64,000 nucleotides of DNA from DAOOOU01 sp964435635 (GTDB lineage: Bacteria; Bacillota_I; Bacilli_A; RF39; UBA660), in assembly GCA_964435635.1 (NCBI GenBank), contig CAYSZU010000001.1, positions 1 to 64,000 of the forward strand, given 5' to 3'. Shown one piece after another: positions 18,740-27,611 of the stretch. The notes under the pieces were generated by a model. That model saw nothing but the letters and a program-made list of their open reading frames with translations, did no database searches and was not told where the DNA came from. Position numbers and translations under genes: made by a program. How positions within the stretch are numbered: the stretch's first letter is position 1; each line of letters starts with the position of its first letter.

Positions 18740-20398
18740 CTATTCAAACATACTTCCGCCAATAAATTCTCTTAAAATCGAATCACTGCTTACATATTCC
18801 GAAGGAATTGGGAAGAAGTTTTTCAAAAAATTTATTAGCCTCTGAGCTTCACTATAGTATGGCGAAGCTATTGGGACGGAATATAATAAAGGTTCAGCAT
18901 ATACTTTTAGAACTCCTAGTTCAAAGACCAAAGAAGTGTTAATAACTTTATCTGCTTGGTTCATGTAAGGAAAAATATATTGGCCTTCGCCTTTTCTAAC
19001 GTTTTGCCAGTAAGCTATGGTGTCTGTAACGTTTGCTCCTCTTTGGCGATTATCTCTAATCATTCGTCTTAACATTCTTAAATCAGTAGTCGATATATAA
19101 TTGTGATGATCAATATTAAGGGGCATAAACGGACTAACATACAATTTATATTTTAGGCTAGCATCAATTTTCGGTGTTAGTTTATCGTTTACACAATGTA
19201 ACCCCTCTAAAATAATTATCCCATTCTCGCTTAGTTTAATCGGTTTTCTCGTAAAAATTCTTGAACCACTAATAAAATCATATGTCGGAATCTGCACTTC
19301 TTGACCATCTTTTAAAGCTGTTAGCTGTTCATTTAACAACTCAACATCCATTGCCTCCAAGCATTCATAGTTATACTTTCCTTCAGCGTCTTTTGGGGTA
19401 TCCGAACGATTAACAAAATAATCATCAGTAGAAATAGTTAAAGGATCATAACCATACGCTTTAAGGATTAATGATATTTTTTTGGCAGAAGTTGTCTTTC
19501 CTGAAGAAGAAGGCCCGGCAATCATAATATATTTGGCGTTTTTTGCCTTTACTTCATCAACAACATCAAGTAATGTTTTTTCGTATTTTATCTCATTTAC
19601 CCGCATTAAATCTAATATTTTTGAATCTGAAACTAGTTTGTTTACGGCGGCAATATAAGGAATTTTTAATTGGTTTAACCAAATATTATTTTCTTCAAAG
19701 CATTTAATTACTTTTTCATATAATTGGCAATCGTTTTCTGCTAGTTCTTGAGAAAGCATTAAACCAACTTTGTTCTCCTGCAAATAGATTAAGTCAAAAT
19801 TCTTTATACAACCAATACTATAAGGCATCTCAGTATAAAAATAATTTAAATAGCTATTCATTTTATACATTGTTACTATTTCATTTGTGACATTATGAAC
19901 ATTAATCGATTTTTCTTGATCGTTTATTTGTTGGTAATAATTATATGCGTCCTTTTTGGAAATGTTAAGCTTGGCAATCTTAGTATCTTGATTAACCAAA
20001 TCTACCATTTTAGTTTTTAATTCAGCAATCATTTTTTCAACAAAGGGAACTTCGCTTATTATGGTAACATGAATCCCATTACCAATCGAATGATTAAAAA
20101 TAATCTCGCAATCACTTTGATAATTGTTTTTATATAAATCTTTAATTGCTACTTCAAAAACAAATTTTAATCCCGACTTATATATTTTTGCACCATCAAG
20201 ATCATCTTTACCAAAAAACTCTAAAACGGAATCTTTACTAATTCTACTAGTTAATGAAGTTATTTCGTAATTTACTTTAACACCAACAATTTCAAAAGGA
20301 AAATCATTTTGAAATTGTTTACTAATATCATAAAAAGTAACGTTTTTATCTACTAAGATAGTTTTATCACCACATGTGACTTTAAATTGTTCACTCAT
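18740..20398 (-). CDS. TGS-domain uridine kinase-like nucleoside kinase
   Basis: A 552-residue protein. The N-terminal 60 to 70 residues resemble a TGS domain, followed by a region like the second additional domain of threonyl-tRNA synthetase, and then a uridine kinase/phosphoribulokinase-type P-loop domain with GPSSSGKTTSAKK and the ISTDDYFVNR substrate loop. This fused architecture is known from clostridia and other Firmicutes as a nucleoside kinase, but its substrate is not settled by sequence. The ATG at 20398 fits the AAAGGGG site better than the one at 20404. It heads the transcript leading into gap. Confidence 0.8.
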   Translation of the reverse strand: MSEQFKVTCGDKTILVDKNVTFYDISKQFQNDFPFEIVGVKVNYEITSLTSRISKDSVLEFFGKDDLDGAKIYKSGLKFVFEVAIKDLYKNNYQSDCEIIFNHSIGNGIHVTIISEVPFVEKMIAELKTKMVDLVNQDTKIAKLNISKKDAYNYYQQINDQEKSINVHNVTNEIVTMYKMNSYLNYFYTEMPYSIGCIKNFDLIYLQENKVGLMLSQELAENDCQLYEKVIKCFEENNIWLNQLKIPYIAAVNKLVSDSKILDLMRVNEIKYEKTLLDVVDEVKAKNAKYIMIAGPSSSGKTTSAKKISLILKAYGYDPLTISTDDYFVNRSDTPKDAEGKYNYECLEAMDVELLNEQLTALKDGQEVQIPTYDFISGSRIFTRKPIKLSENGIIILEGLHCVNDKLTPKIDASLKYKLYVSPFMPLNIDHHNYISTTDLRMLRRMIRDNRQRGANVTDTIAYWQNVRKGEGQYIFPYMNQADKVINTSLVFELGVLKVYAEPLLYSVPIASPYYSEAQRLINFLKNFFPIPSEYVSSDSILREFIGGSMFE

Positions 20399-20424
20399 AT
20401 TCATACCCCTTTAGTATTAATAAT

Positions 20425-20453
20425 ATAATATCAAATATTATCTCCTTTGTCAC
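20425..20453 (-). promoter_or_regulatory. Promoter for the nucleoside kinase-gap transcript
   Basis: Minus-strand GTGACA (20453-20448), a 17-base spacer and TATTAT (20430-20425), located just upstream of the kinase gene and after the whiA stop codon. Confidence 0.55.
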
Positions 20454-20462
20454 AAAAAGTAA

Positions 20463-21404
20463 TTACAATTTATCCGCTTGATGTCTTTTTTTATGATTAT
20501 CAACAATCTTTTTAATTTTAATAAAATAGTGATTGATTGCTGATTTGCCAATATTTTTGTTAGTTTCCATATTAACTATTTGGGCTAATTCCTCAAAAGA
20601 TGTTTCTGGATATTTTTCGCGATATGCTATCACTACTTTGATTTTAGGGTCTAATAAATCTAGAAGATCATTTTCTTTTAGATAGGCAATTTCTTTTAGT
20701 TGCCTTAAACCAGTCTTAATAATCTTTTCTTGATTTGCAATTTCACAATTATTTAGGCGATTAACTGTATTTTTATGATCGCGATAAATACGAATGTCTT
20801 CAAAATAAAACATGGCGTTTGTTGCACCTAACAGTTTTAAAAAGTCACTAATCATGTCGGCGCTTTTTACATAAGTCATATAATTGCTAGTTCTTTTTAA
20901 TATTCTTGCTGTGATATTAAAACTCTTCAATAAATTCAGAATATAACTAGCCTCTTTTTTATACTTAGTTGTAAATTCCAAATGATAGCCACTTATTTTC
21001 GGATCACTAATACTTCCGCAGGCTAGAAATATCCCTTTTAAATAGGCAATTTGTTCTTCGTTACTTGCCAGAAAATATTTTTCAGGCAAAACTTTTGGAT
21101 CGCTAATATCTATATTTAATTTTTCTAACATCTGGGGTATATTCTCGTTGATTTCTAATATGTATATCTGCTTAATTCTTAACCTTCTTTGATTTCGAAC
21201 GATTATTTTAATATTGGTACCAAATAGTTCTTTAATGTTTTTATATACTCTTTTAGCTACAGTAGCATTTTCAACTGTGATAGTTATTTTATGTTTAGTT
21301 ATCTGACTATTAAAATGAATATACGCCGATAACTCGCATAGTAATTCAATGGCATTGTTTTCGTTATGGGTTATCTCGTCTTTGACAATTGTCGTAAAAG
21401 TCAT
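20463..21404 (-). CDS. whiA: WhiA-type DNA-binding regulator
   Basis: A 313-residue protein combining a LAGLIDADG-like N-terminal fold (YLKGIFLACGSISDPKISGYHLEF is the key block) with a C-terminal helix-turn-helix (TSFEELAQIVNMETNKNIGKSAINHYF, residues about 270-300). WhiA proteins bind DNA and affect division and chromosome segregation in Firmicutes. The ATG at 21404 was chosen because it gives the family start MTFTTIVKDEITHNE; an upstream in-frame ATG at 21440 adds 12 unsupported residues. Confidence 0.92.
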   Translation of the reverse strand: MTFTTIVKDEITHNENNAIELLCELSAYIHFNSQITKHKITITVENATVAKRVYKNIKELFGTNIKIIVRNQRRLRIKQIYILEINENIPQMLEKLNIDISDPKVLPEKYFLASNEEQIAYLKGIFLACGSISDPKISGYHLEFTTKYKKEASYILNLLKSFNITARILKRTSNYMTYVKSADMISDFLKLLGATNAMFYFEDIRIYRDHKNTVNRLNNCEIANQEKIIKTGLRQLKEIAYLKENDLLDLLDPKIKVVIAYREKYPETSFEELAQIVNMETNKNIGKSAINHYFIKIKKIVDNHKKRHQADKL

Positions 21405-21445
21405 ATTATCACCACTTAACATTTTACCATTATTAAGCAAATAAA

Positions 21446-21464
21446 AAAAGAGCTAAGCTCTTTT
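21446..21464 (-). terminator. Terminator of the ftsEX-M23 operon
   Basis: An 8-base perfect stem AAAAGAGC / GCTCTTTT with a 3-base loop, followed by a run of uridines on the minus strand. It overlaps the last codons of the M23 gene. Confidence 0.8.
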
Positions 21465-22679
21465 ATAAAACCAAGTTCCTTTAGGAGGGAAAAATCCCGG
21501 GTTAATACTGCTAGAAATAAATCTACTCCATGATGAATAACCACTTGCTCCTCCACCTAAATAATGACCTTTGGAGATGCCAAAATGAAGATGAGCTCCC
21601 GTACTACACTTATCATATGACCTGGTTGATGCTCCACCCCCTACTGTTCCGATTTTTGTAGCGGCAGTAACTGAGTCGCCGACCGAAACGTTAATTGATA
21701 GTAAATGAACATATAGCGAAGTAAAAGCGACCCCATTAATATTATGATGAATATAAATAACATTTCCTCCACAACTTGATCGAACTGTGATTGCTGCAAC
21801 CATTCCAGCGGCGGCGGCATAGACCGCTGTCCCCTCTGGGTTCCCGGCGATATCAACAGCCGGATGAAAGGAATTAACTTTTCCCGTTATTGGATTAGTT
21901 CGATAACCAAATTCGCTTGAAACTACCCCTTTATTCAAAGGCCTATTCCAGCCGGTATCTGATAATATTGTGACACACTCAGATAGTTTTTGCGTTTCCG
22001 AACTACATATTCCTTTATAATAACTAATTAAAGCTTTTTGATTTTTAATCTGACTGTCAATATCTTCATTAATCTCATTTAATTCATAAAGCTGATTGCT
22101 AAGCGATGCTACAGCAGATGTATAAGTATTAATTGTCGAGTCAAGACTAATATTTTTTTGAGCTAGCTCTACTTGTAAATTTTCATTTTGAATAATTAGA
22201 TCTTTTAACTGATCAAGATCTTTCTGGTTACTTTCAGTTATCTGCTCAATTGCTGAAATGCGCATTACTAAATCTGTTATTGATTGAGCTTTGCTAATAT
22301 ACATTAAGTATTCGTTTTCGCCCTCTGACATTTGTAAATATATTAATAAGGCTTTAGTTTGTTCAGTTAGATCAAGTATCTCTACCTCAGTTTCCGCAAT
22401 TTTCTTTTTAGCCGTTTCAATATCAAGTTCAATTTGTTCTTTTTGTTTATAAGCTGAATAAATGGCATTCTTTTTATTATTAATCTCACCCTGAGTTTGT
22501 TTTTTTGAATTTAGTGCCGCATTCTTTTCTCGTTCTAGACCAGCCAGTTCAACTCTAAGTTCAGCAATGGTGTTTGCTTTTGTTGCAGCAAAAACAAAGA
22601 TTGGGCTTATAATTAAAGGAAATAATAAAATAGTTATTAAAAGCATTCTAAAAGATGCTTGGGTAATTCTTTTTATCAT
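21453..22679 (-). CDS. Secreted coiled-coil M23 (LytM) peptidase, likely FtsEX-controlled
   Basis: A 408-residue exported protein with a signal peptide (hydrophobic residues about 12-31, FVFAATKA cleavage region), a long heptad-rich region (about 35-235) and a C-terminal M23 domain. The zinc and catalytic residues are intact: HPAVD, YVHL and HLHF. The coiled-coil plus hydrolase layout matches partners of FtsEX such as PcsB, CwlO or EnvC, which the ABC complex activates at the septum. Its start overlaps the ftsX stop by 4 bases, supporting the same operon and job. Unlike EnvC, this domain appears catalytically competent. Confidence 0.88.
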   Translation of the reverse strand: MIKRITQASFRMLLITILLFPLIISPIFVFAATKANTIAELRVELAGLEREKNAALNSKKQTQGEINNKKNAIYSAYKQKEQIELDIETAKKKIAETEVEILDLTEQTKALLIYLQMSEGENEYLMYISKAQSITDLVMRISAIEQITESNQKDLDQLKDLIIQNENLQVELAQKNISLDSTINTYTSAVASLSNQLYELNEINEDIDSQIKNQKALISYYKGICSSETQKLSECVTILSDTGWNRPLNKGVVSSEFGYRTNPITGKVNSFHPAVDIAGNPEGTAVYAAAAGMVAAITVRSSCGGNVIYIHHNINGVAFTSLYVHLLSINVSVGDSVTAATKIGTVGGGASTRSYDKCSTGAHLHFGISKGHYLGGGASGYSSWSRFISSSINPGFFPPKGTWFYKRA

Positions 22680-23575
22680 ATCTTCAAATACTTTCTAACG
22701 GCGTTATAACTACCTAGAGTTCCAACAATTGAACCGATAAATAAAACCATTGCTGAAATATAGAAAACAAAATAATAAGGATTAACTAAAACTATTAGAC
22801 GGGAGAAGACTATTCCGTCTAAGTAATCATATAAGAATATATAACCATAGATTGTCACCATTACCGGAATAATAGAACCAATAATTCCTAAAACTAATCC
22901 TTCGAAAATAAATGGCATTTTAATTACAGTATTTGAAGTTCCTACCAAACGCATTATTTCTATTTCGCTTCGACGAGAAAAGATTGTTAATTTAATTGTG
23001 TTTCTGATTAAGAAGATTGTTACAACAATTAAAGCCCCTACAATTGCATATGTTGTTTTTTCGATAATATCAAATATCGAAATAAATTGTTCAACCATCC
23101 CCTCACCATATTTTGCTTCTTTGACTCCTTCAATCTTTTTAATTTGTTCAGCTGTTTGTTTTAAATTATCTACGTTATCAACATTTACTATTAATGAGTC
23201 TAATAAGGGATTTGTTTTTAAATAATCGAGCGTTTTTTGTAACGCTTCCGATTCTTGTTGGAGTTCTAATTTCCAATCGTTTTTAGATTTTAAAACTACT
23301 TTATTAGCGCTTATGTTATCTAAAGCAATGATTTTTTCTTTAATAATTGTTATTTCTTCTGTTGTAGTATTTTCATTAAGATAGACCACAATGTTTAATT
23401 CACCTTCTAGGTCCTTTGTAACAGAATTTACATTAAAAGAAATTATCATTGCAATCGCTACTAAAATTAGCGTAATTGTTGTACAAGTAATCGAAGCAAT
23501 ACTAAGACTAAAGTTACGAAAAACACTTTTAAAAGCATATCTAATGTTTTTATGAACAATTCTAATTACTTTCAT
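22676..23575 (-). CDS. ftsX: Cell division ABC permease FtsX
   Basis: A 299-residue four-TM FtsX/MacB-like membrane protein with a large extracellular loop between TM1 (about residues 22-48) and TM2. The NIRYAFKSVFRNFSLSIASI start and the RSEIEIMRLVGTSN segment before TM3 are typical. It overlaps ftsE by 14 bases and the M23 gene by 4, forming a tight operon that transmits ATPase cycles to the wall hydrolase. Confidence 0.93.
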   Translation of the reverse strand: MKVIRIVHKNIRYAFKSVFRNFSLSIASITCTTITLILVAIAMIISFNVNSVTKDLEGELNIVVYLNENTTTEEITIIKEKIIALDNISANKVVLKSKNDWKLELQQESEALQKTLDYLKTNPLLDSLIVNVDNVDNLKQTAEQIKKIEGVKEAKYGEGMVEQFISIFDIIEKTTYAIVGALIVVTIFLIRNTIKLTIFSRRSEIEIMRLVGTSNTVIKMPFIFEGLVLGIIGSIIPVMVTIYGYIFLYDYLDGIVFSRLIVLVNPYYFVFYISAMVLFIGSIVGTLGSYNAVRKYLKI

Positions 23576-24263
23576 TTGATTTATAACTTCCTTTCAAGTA
23601 GTCTCCTACTAAAGTTCCGTTCTCAATAACTATTACTCTTTTTTTCATTCGATTAACAATAACTGAATCATGAGTAACAACAATTACGGTTGTTCCCATT
23701 TCTGTGTTTATTGTTTCAATAACTTTCATAATTTCCTTTGATGTTTTTGGATCAAGGTTTCCGGTTGGTTCATCACATATTAATAGTTTTGGCTCATTGA
23801 CAATTGCCCGCGCAATACATACTCTTTGTTGCTCTCCACCCGATAACTGATTAGGGTAGCTTTTCATTTTTTCCTTTAGTCCTACTCTTTCAAAAGCAGT
23901 CATTACCTTCGGCTTAATCTCGTCTTTTTTTAAACCAATCGCTTCCAAACCGAAAGCGACATTTTCATACGCCGTTAATTTTGGAAGTAATTTAAAATCC
24001 TGAAAAACTATTCCTAATTTTCTTCTTAATTTATATACTCGACCGTTTCGTAATTTACCAACATTAATTCCCCCGACTATTACTTCACCGCTTGTTGGTT
24101 TTTCTTCTCGATAAAGCATTTTTGCTAGGGTCGATTTTCCAGCGGCAGTTGTACCAATAATAAAAACGAATTCCCCTTTGGCAATACTAAGACTAACATC
24201 AGCAACAGCAGTAACACCATTACGATAGACTTTTGAGCAGTTATTTATTTCGATAAATTTCAT
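23562..24263 (-). CDS. ftsE: Cell division ABC ATPase FtsE
   Basis: A 233-residue ATPase with Walker A GTTAAGKSTLAK (slightly divergent from the usual GPSGAGKST), the signature LSGGEQQR, Walker B LLICDEPTGNLDP and the switch His in VVTHD. FtsE pairs with FtsX at the septum. It is followed immediately by ftsX. Confidence 0.94.
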   Translation of the reverse strand: MKFIEINNCSKVYRNGVTAVADVSLSIAKGEFVFIIGTTAAGKSTLAKMLYREEKPTSGEVIVGGINVGKLRNGRVYKLRRKLGIVFQDFKLLPKLTAYENVAFGLEAIGLKKDEIKPKVMTAFERVGLKEKMKSYPNQLSGGEQQRVCIARAIVNEPKLLICDEPTGNLDPKTSKEIMKVIETINTEMGTTVIVVTHDSVIVNRMKKRVIVIENGTLVGDYLKGSYKSNESN

Positions 24264-24286
24264 TATTTACCACCCATCTTTCCTTT

Positions 24287-25186
24287 TTATATAAAAGAAT
24301 ATTTGTTTTTTTTCTTTCCCCCGGAAACCTCATAGCAATCATTTATAACGATAAAGGCTTGTGGATCAATTGTTAGGATTGATTGTTTAAATCGATAATA
24401 ATCTCGCGTTGTAACAACACACATTATCATTTTTCCCTTTTCTTTAGTATAACCGCCTTCTGTTTTAAACAGTGTAACTCCGGTATTCAAATCATCGGTT
24501 ATATATTTTTTTACTCGCTCTATTTTCTTAGTATAGATGAAGAACATTTTGTTATCAGAAATGCCTAATAAAATTTGGTCAATAATAATTCTTCTTATTA
24601 ATAAAATTAAAGCGGCATAGATTACCTTTGAAGGGCCAAAAACCGCTCCACCCGCTAGAATAATAACGATGTTAGTGTAAAAATCTGCTTTCCCAGCCGA
24701 AATAGGAATATACTTATTAACAATCTGTCTTACTATATCCATCCCCGCTGTTGAAAAGCCTGATTTATATATCATTCCATCAGAGATACCACACAATACT
24801 CCAGAGATTAAGATTGTTAAAAAAAAGTTTTCAAAAATAATTTTATCAGCTAGAAAATTTGCAAGTGGTAAAGTGATTGTAACACATAACGGAAAGAAAA
24901 TTGAGCCGAAAGCATTTTTAAAAGTTTTTCGGCGACCAATAATAAAGTAACTTAAAATTATTAAAAAGAAACCCGTTATATAAATAAAAGTAGCCGGTTC
25001 TATCCCGGTGAATTTATTAACAATGATTGCTAGACCGCTAGTGCCTCCAATTACTAAACTATTTTTAACTAAAAATAAGTTATAATTAAAAGCAACCAAT
25101 AAGAACCCTAAGGTCATTACTACTAAACGACCTTTAATATTCTTCTTTGCTACAATTTTTGAAACGTCGCCTATATCTTCGGTCAT
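24287..25186 (-). CDS. YitT family membrane protein (DUF161/DUF2179)
   Basis: A 299-residue protein with five or six hydrophobic segments (YitT_membrane/DUF161) followed by a cytosolic C-terminal DUF2179 domain containing MIMCVVTTRDYYRFKQSIL and DPQAFIVINDCYEVSG. Function of the family is unknown. The ATG at 25186 has an AGGTGAT site; the GTG at 25195 lies upstream of it. It may be co-transcribed with ftsE, 23 bases downstream. A paralogue lies at 40946-41809. Confidence 0.85.
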   Translation of the reverse strand: MTEDIGDVSKIVAKKNIKGRLVVMTLGFLLVAFNYNLFLVKNSLVIGGTSGLAIIVNKFTGIEPATFIYITGFFLIILSYFIIGRRKTFKNAFGSIFFPLCVTITLPLANFLADKIIFENFFLTILISGVLCGISDGMIYKSGFSTAGMDIVRQIVNKYIPISAGKADFYTNIVIILAGGAVFGPSKVIYAALILLIRRIIIDQILLGISDNKMFFIYTKKIERVKKYITDDLNTGVTLFKTEGGYTKEKGKMIMCVVTTRDYYRFKQSILTIDPQAFIVINDCYEVSGGKKKNKYSFI

Positions 25187-25280
25187 CTTAATCACCTATT
25201 TTTAATTATACAATAACTTTTTGATTTTTCCTATATTATCAAAATGATAGTGACAAGCAATTGCCAATTTTTTAGATTAT

Positions 25281-25295
25281 TAATAATCATTATCA
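25281..25295. promoter_or_regulatory. Fur/PerR-like 7-1-7 inverted repeat
   Basis: TAATAAT-C-ATTATCA matches the 7-1-7 Fur-box core TGATAATnATTATCA at 14 of 15 positions. It sits in the divergent spacer between the yitT and LemA-like genes, 6 bases upstream of the proposed LemA -35 box. AT-rich DNA gives such matches by chance, so confidence is modest. Confidence 0.35.
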
Positions 25296-25301
25296 TTTTA
25301 A

Positions 25302-25331
25302 TTGTTGAAGTACGAACTTATATGATATAAT
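25302..25331 (+). promoter_or_regulatory. Promoter of the LemA-like gene
   Basis: TTGTTG (25302-25307), an 18-base spacer and TATAAT (25326-25331), 28 bases before the plus-strand ATG at 25360. Confidence 0.5.
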
Positions 25332-25359
25332 TTTTTTAGATAAGAATTGAGATGATTAA

Positions 25360-25905
25360 ATGGATTTTATTAACGGTTTATTATTTACTATTATTATTTT
25401 AGGCGGCTTAGCAATTGTTTATGTTGTTATATATAATAAATTACAGACAACTAATAGCAAAATTCAACAAGCAGAATCAATCATTGATGAAACCTTAAGG
25501 AATAAGTATGATAGTTTAGCACTTGTTAACAATGTTTATAAAAAGTTTGCAAAAAACAATAAAGATTATCTAAAAGAAATAGATGATTTAAAAACTAAAA
25601 AAATTACTAACTTTGAATTTGATCGGAAATTAAAAGAAATTTTCAATACCGTAATGGAATTAAAAAACGATCACAAAGATCTCCAAGATGATAAAGATTT
25701 TAAAAAAATTATTAGCGATATAAAAGATACCGATGAGAAGCTGGCTGCAGCTAAAATATATTACAATAAATATACTAATCTGCAAAACGAAATAGTTAGA
25801 AAATTTCCGGCTAACATAATCGGGAGAATCCACGGTTATAAAGTAAGGTTTTTCTTTGATGGTAAAGATTTAGAAGACGATATTATTAATGACTTTAAAT
25901 TATAA
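25360..25905 (+). CDS. LemA-like membrane-anchored helical protein
   Basis: A 181-residue protein with one N-terminal transmembrane segment (about residues 5-26) and a long helical cytoplasmic or surface domain. The YNKLQTTNSKIQQAESIID start, the AAAKIYYNKYTNLQNEIVRKFPANIIG block and the C-terminal FFFDG resemble LemA family proteins, whose biochemical role is unknown. It is the only gene left of oriC on the plus strand, so it is transcribed against replication. It converges on ung with a 6-base overlap. Confidence 0.7.
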   Translation: MDFINGLLFTIIILGGLAIVYVVIYNKLQTTNSKIQQAESIIDETLRNKYDSLALVNNVYKKFAKNNKDYLKEIDDLKTKKITNFEFDRKLKEIFNTVMELKNDHKDLQDDKDFKKIISDIKDTDEKLAAAKIYYNKYTNLQNEIVRKFPANIIGRIHGYKVRFFFDGKDLEDDIINDFKL

Positions 25906-26559
25906 TCTCCAGTCAATAATCGGGAGATTATTTTTTTGAAGAAAATTATTAATTTTTGAAAACGGTTTGCTCCCAAAAAATCCTTTATTTGCTGAAAAGG
26001 GAGACGGGTGTGGCGCAATTAAAACTAGATGTTTGGAATTAGTAATTAATTCCTTTTTACTTTGAGCATATTTGCCCCATAAAACAAAAACAACCGGTTC
26101 TTCCTTATCGTTAATAACACTTATGATATGGTCCGTTATTTTCTCCCAGCCAAGATTTCTATGACTAGCTGGCGAATCTTTTTCGACAGTTAAGATAGCG
26201 TTTAATAATAGCACCCCGGCTTTAGCCCATTTAGTTAGGTCGCCACATTGATTAATATCAATATTCAAGTCGGCTTTTAACTCTTTGAAAATGTTTTTTA
26301 AAGATGGGGGGATTTTTACTCCTCGGCGTACTGAAAATGATAAACCATGCGCTTCGCCCTCACCGTGGTAAGGGTCCTGACCGATAATTACTACTCTTGT
26401 GTTTTTATAACTAGTTAGTTTTAAGGCTAGATAAATGTATTCGTTAGAAGGATAGATTATTTTCCGATTATATTCGATATGTATTTTATTAATGAAAAGC
26501 TTGTATTCATCACTTTGATAAACCGATGATAATTTATTATCCCAATCGTTGCCAATCAT
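25900..26559 (-). CDS. ung: Uracil-DNA glycosylase, family 1
   Basis: A 219-residue base-excision repair enzyme. The catalytic water-activating motif GQDPYHG and the HPSPFSANKGFFG minor-groove loop are intact. Length is typical. A GGAGG site precedes the ATG. It is the last gene of a minus-strand run walJ-hypothetical-ung. Confidence 0.96.
   Translation of the reverse strand: MIGNDWDNKLSSVYQSDEYKLFINKIHIEYNRKIIYPSNEYIYLALKLTSYKNTRVVIIGQDPYHGEGEAHGLSFSVRRGVKIPPSLKNIFKELKADLNIDINQCGDLTKWAKAGVLLLNAILTVEKDSPASHRNLGWEKITDHIISVINDKEEPVVFVLWGKYAQSKKELITNSKHLVLIAPHPSPFSANKGFFGSKPFSKINNFLQKNNLPIIDWRL
25902..25931 (+). terminator. Terminator of the LemA-like gene
   Basis: A 9-base perfect stem ATAATCTCC / GGAGATTAT with a 12-base loop and seven thymidines on the plus strand. 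It lies inside the 3' end of the convergent ung gene and contains the LemA stop codon region. Confidence 0.75.
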
Positions 26560-26582
26560 CTTTTCTCCTCCTTAATATTTAA

Positions 26583-27554
26583 TTATTTTATTTCTAAAAT
26601 TAACCTATTAATCGCTTCCGGCTCTTGTTCAAAACAGCTTTGATATTCTAAAATCTTCTCTTGATAAATATTCTTTACCGGTCGTTGAAAATTATTGTGG
26701 CGAATCATTTTTTGGTGATACGCCGCTTTTTCATCTTCATACCTAGAAAACTCGGCAAAGCTTTCAATCACGGGTTGAGTTGGTATCATTAGCGCCAAAT
26801 TCTCCGGGCGAAAGCTTTCATCAATAATATACTCCGCTGCTGGATTGTCAGTTATTTCTCTTAAATAAGGCAGAATATCGTTCATCAAGATAGCATTACT
26901 TCTTTCACGAATAATTCCTTTATCAACGACGAAGTTTTCTAAAGTTATTTGAGCCCTAAAATTAAAGTAGTTTCTTGTAGTAAAATATATTTCTAAAAGC
27001 TTTTTTTGAATTAATTCGACATCTTCTGGGGTTGGGACATATTCATTTGGTTTATTAATTAATTTCATGCTTAATAGTGCTTCAATGGCCACCCTTTTTC
27101 CTAGTTGGCCCCGATGAACCCTTAATAGTTCTTCACCTCTTAATTTGGCGTAGTAATAATTGATGTTCATTAAGCTGACAAAATAATCTCCCTGCGTAAT
27201 CTTGCGACCATTTATTCTTTTGCTGTTGATAATCTTATCAAAAATAATATCTTCAATTTCATCGCAAGTTATATATGCCATGAAGCGTTCTTCTCTTTGA
27301 ATAGTTGGTATTTCTTTAATGTACTCACCGCTTTTATAGGTAACAACTAAATCGCCACTATCATAATTATTTAAAATATATTTAATAAAAGACGGATGAA
27401 AAAGCGCTAAGAATCTTTCTTTTGTATAACTGATTGATGTTATTTTGTCTATTTCAGGCAGACTATCATTTATAAGAGTGATGAATTCTACTTTGTTCTT
27501 TTTTTTTAGTTTTAACTGCAGATAGTACTTTTTTTGTTTTTTTGATTCATTCAT
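26583..27554 (-). CDS. Hypothetical protein, family not recognised
   Basis: A 323-residue soluble, charged protein without signal peptide or membrane segment. The first 20 residues are Lys-rich (MNESKKQKKYYLQLKLKKKN). The middle has alternating hydrophobic and charged helices (YYYAKLRGEELLRVHRGQLG) and the end is Glu-rich. No nucleotide-binding, metal or helix-turn-helix motif is evident. It sits between walJ and ung, apparently in one transcript, which hints at a housekeeping or DNA-related role but does not show one. Confidence 0.75.
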   Translation of the reverse strand: MNESKKQKKYYLQLKLKKKNKVEFITLINDSLPEIDKITSISYTKERFLALFHPSFIKYILNNYDSGDLVVTYKSGEYIKEIPTIQREERFMAYITCDEIEDIIFDKIINSKRINGRKITQGDYFVSLMNINYYYAKLRGEELLRVHRGQLGKRVAIEALLSMKLINKPNEYVPTPEDVELIQKKLLEIYFTTRNYFNFRAQITLENFVVDKGIIRERSNAILMNDILPYLREITDNPAAEYIIDESFRPENLALMIPTQPVIESFAEFSRYEDEKAAYHQKMIRHNNFQRPVKNIYQEKILEYQSCFEQEPEAINRLILEIK

Positions 27555-27611
27555 AATATTACCTCCATCAGTATATTATTTTTAAAACAACGAAACATCT
27601 TCTTGATATTA

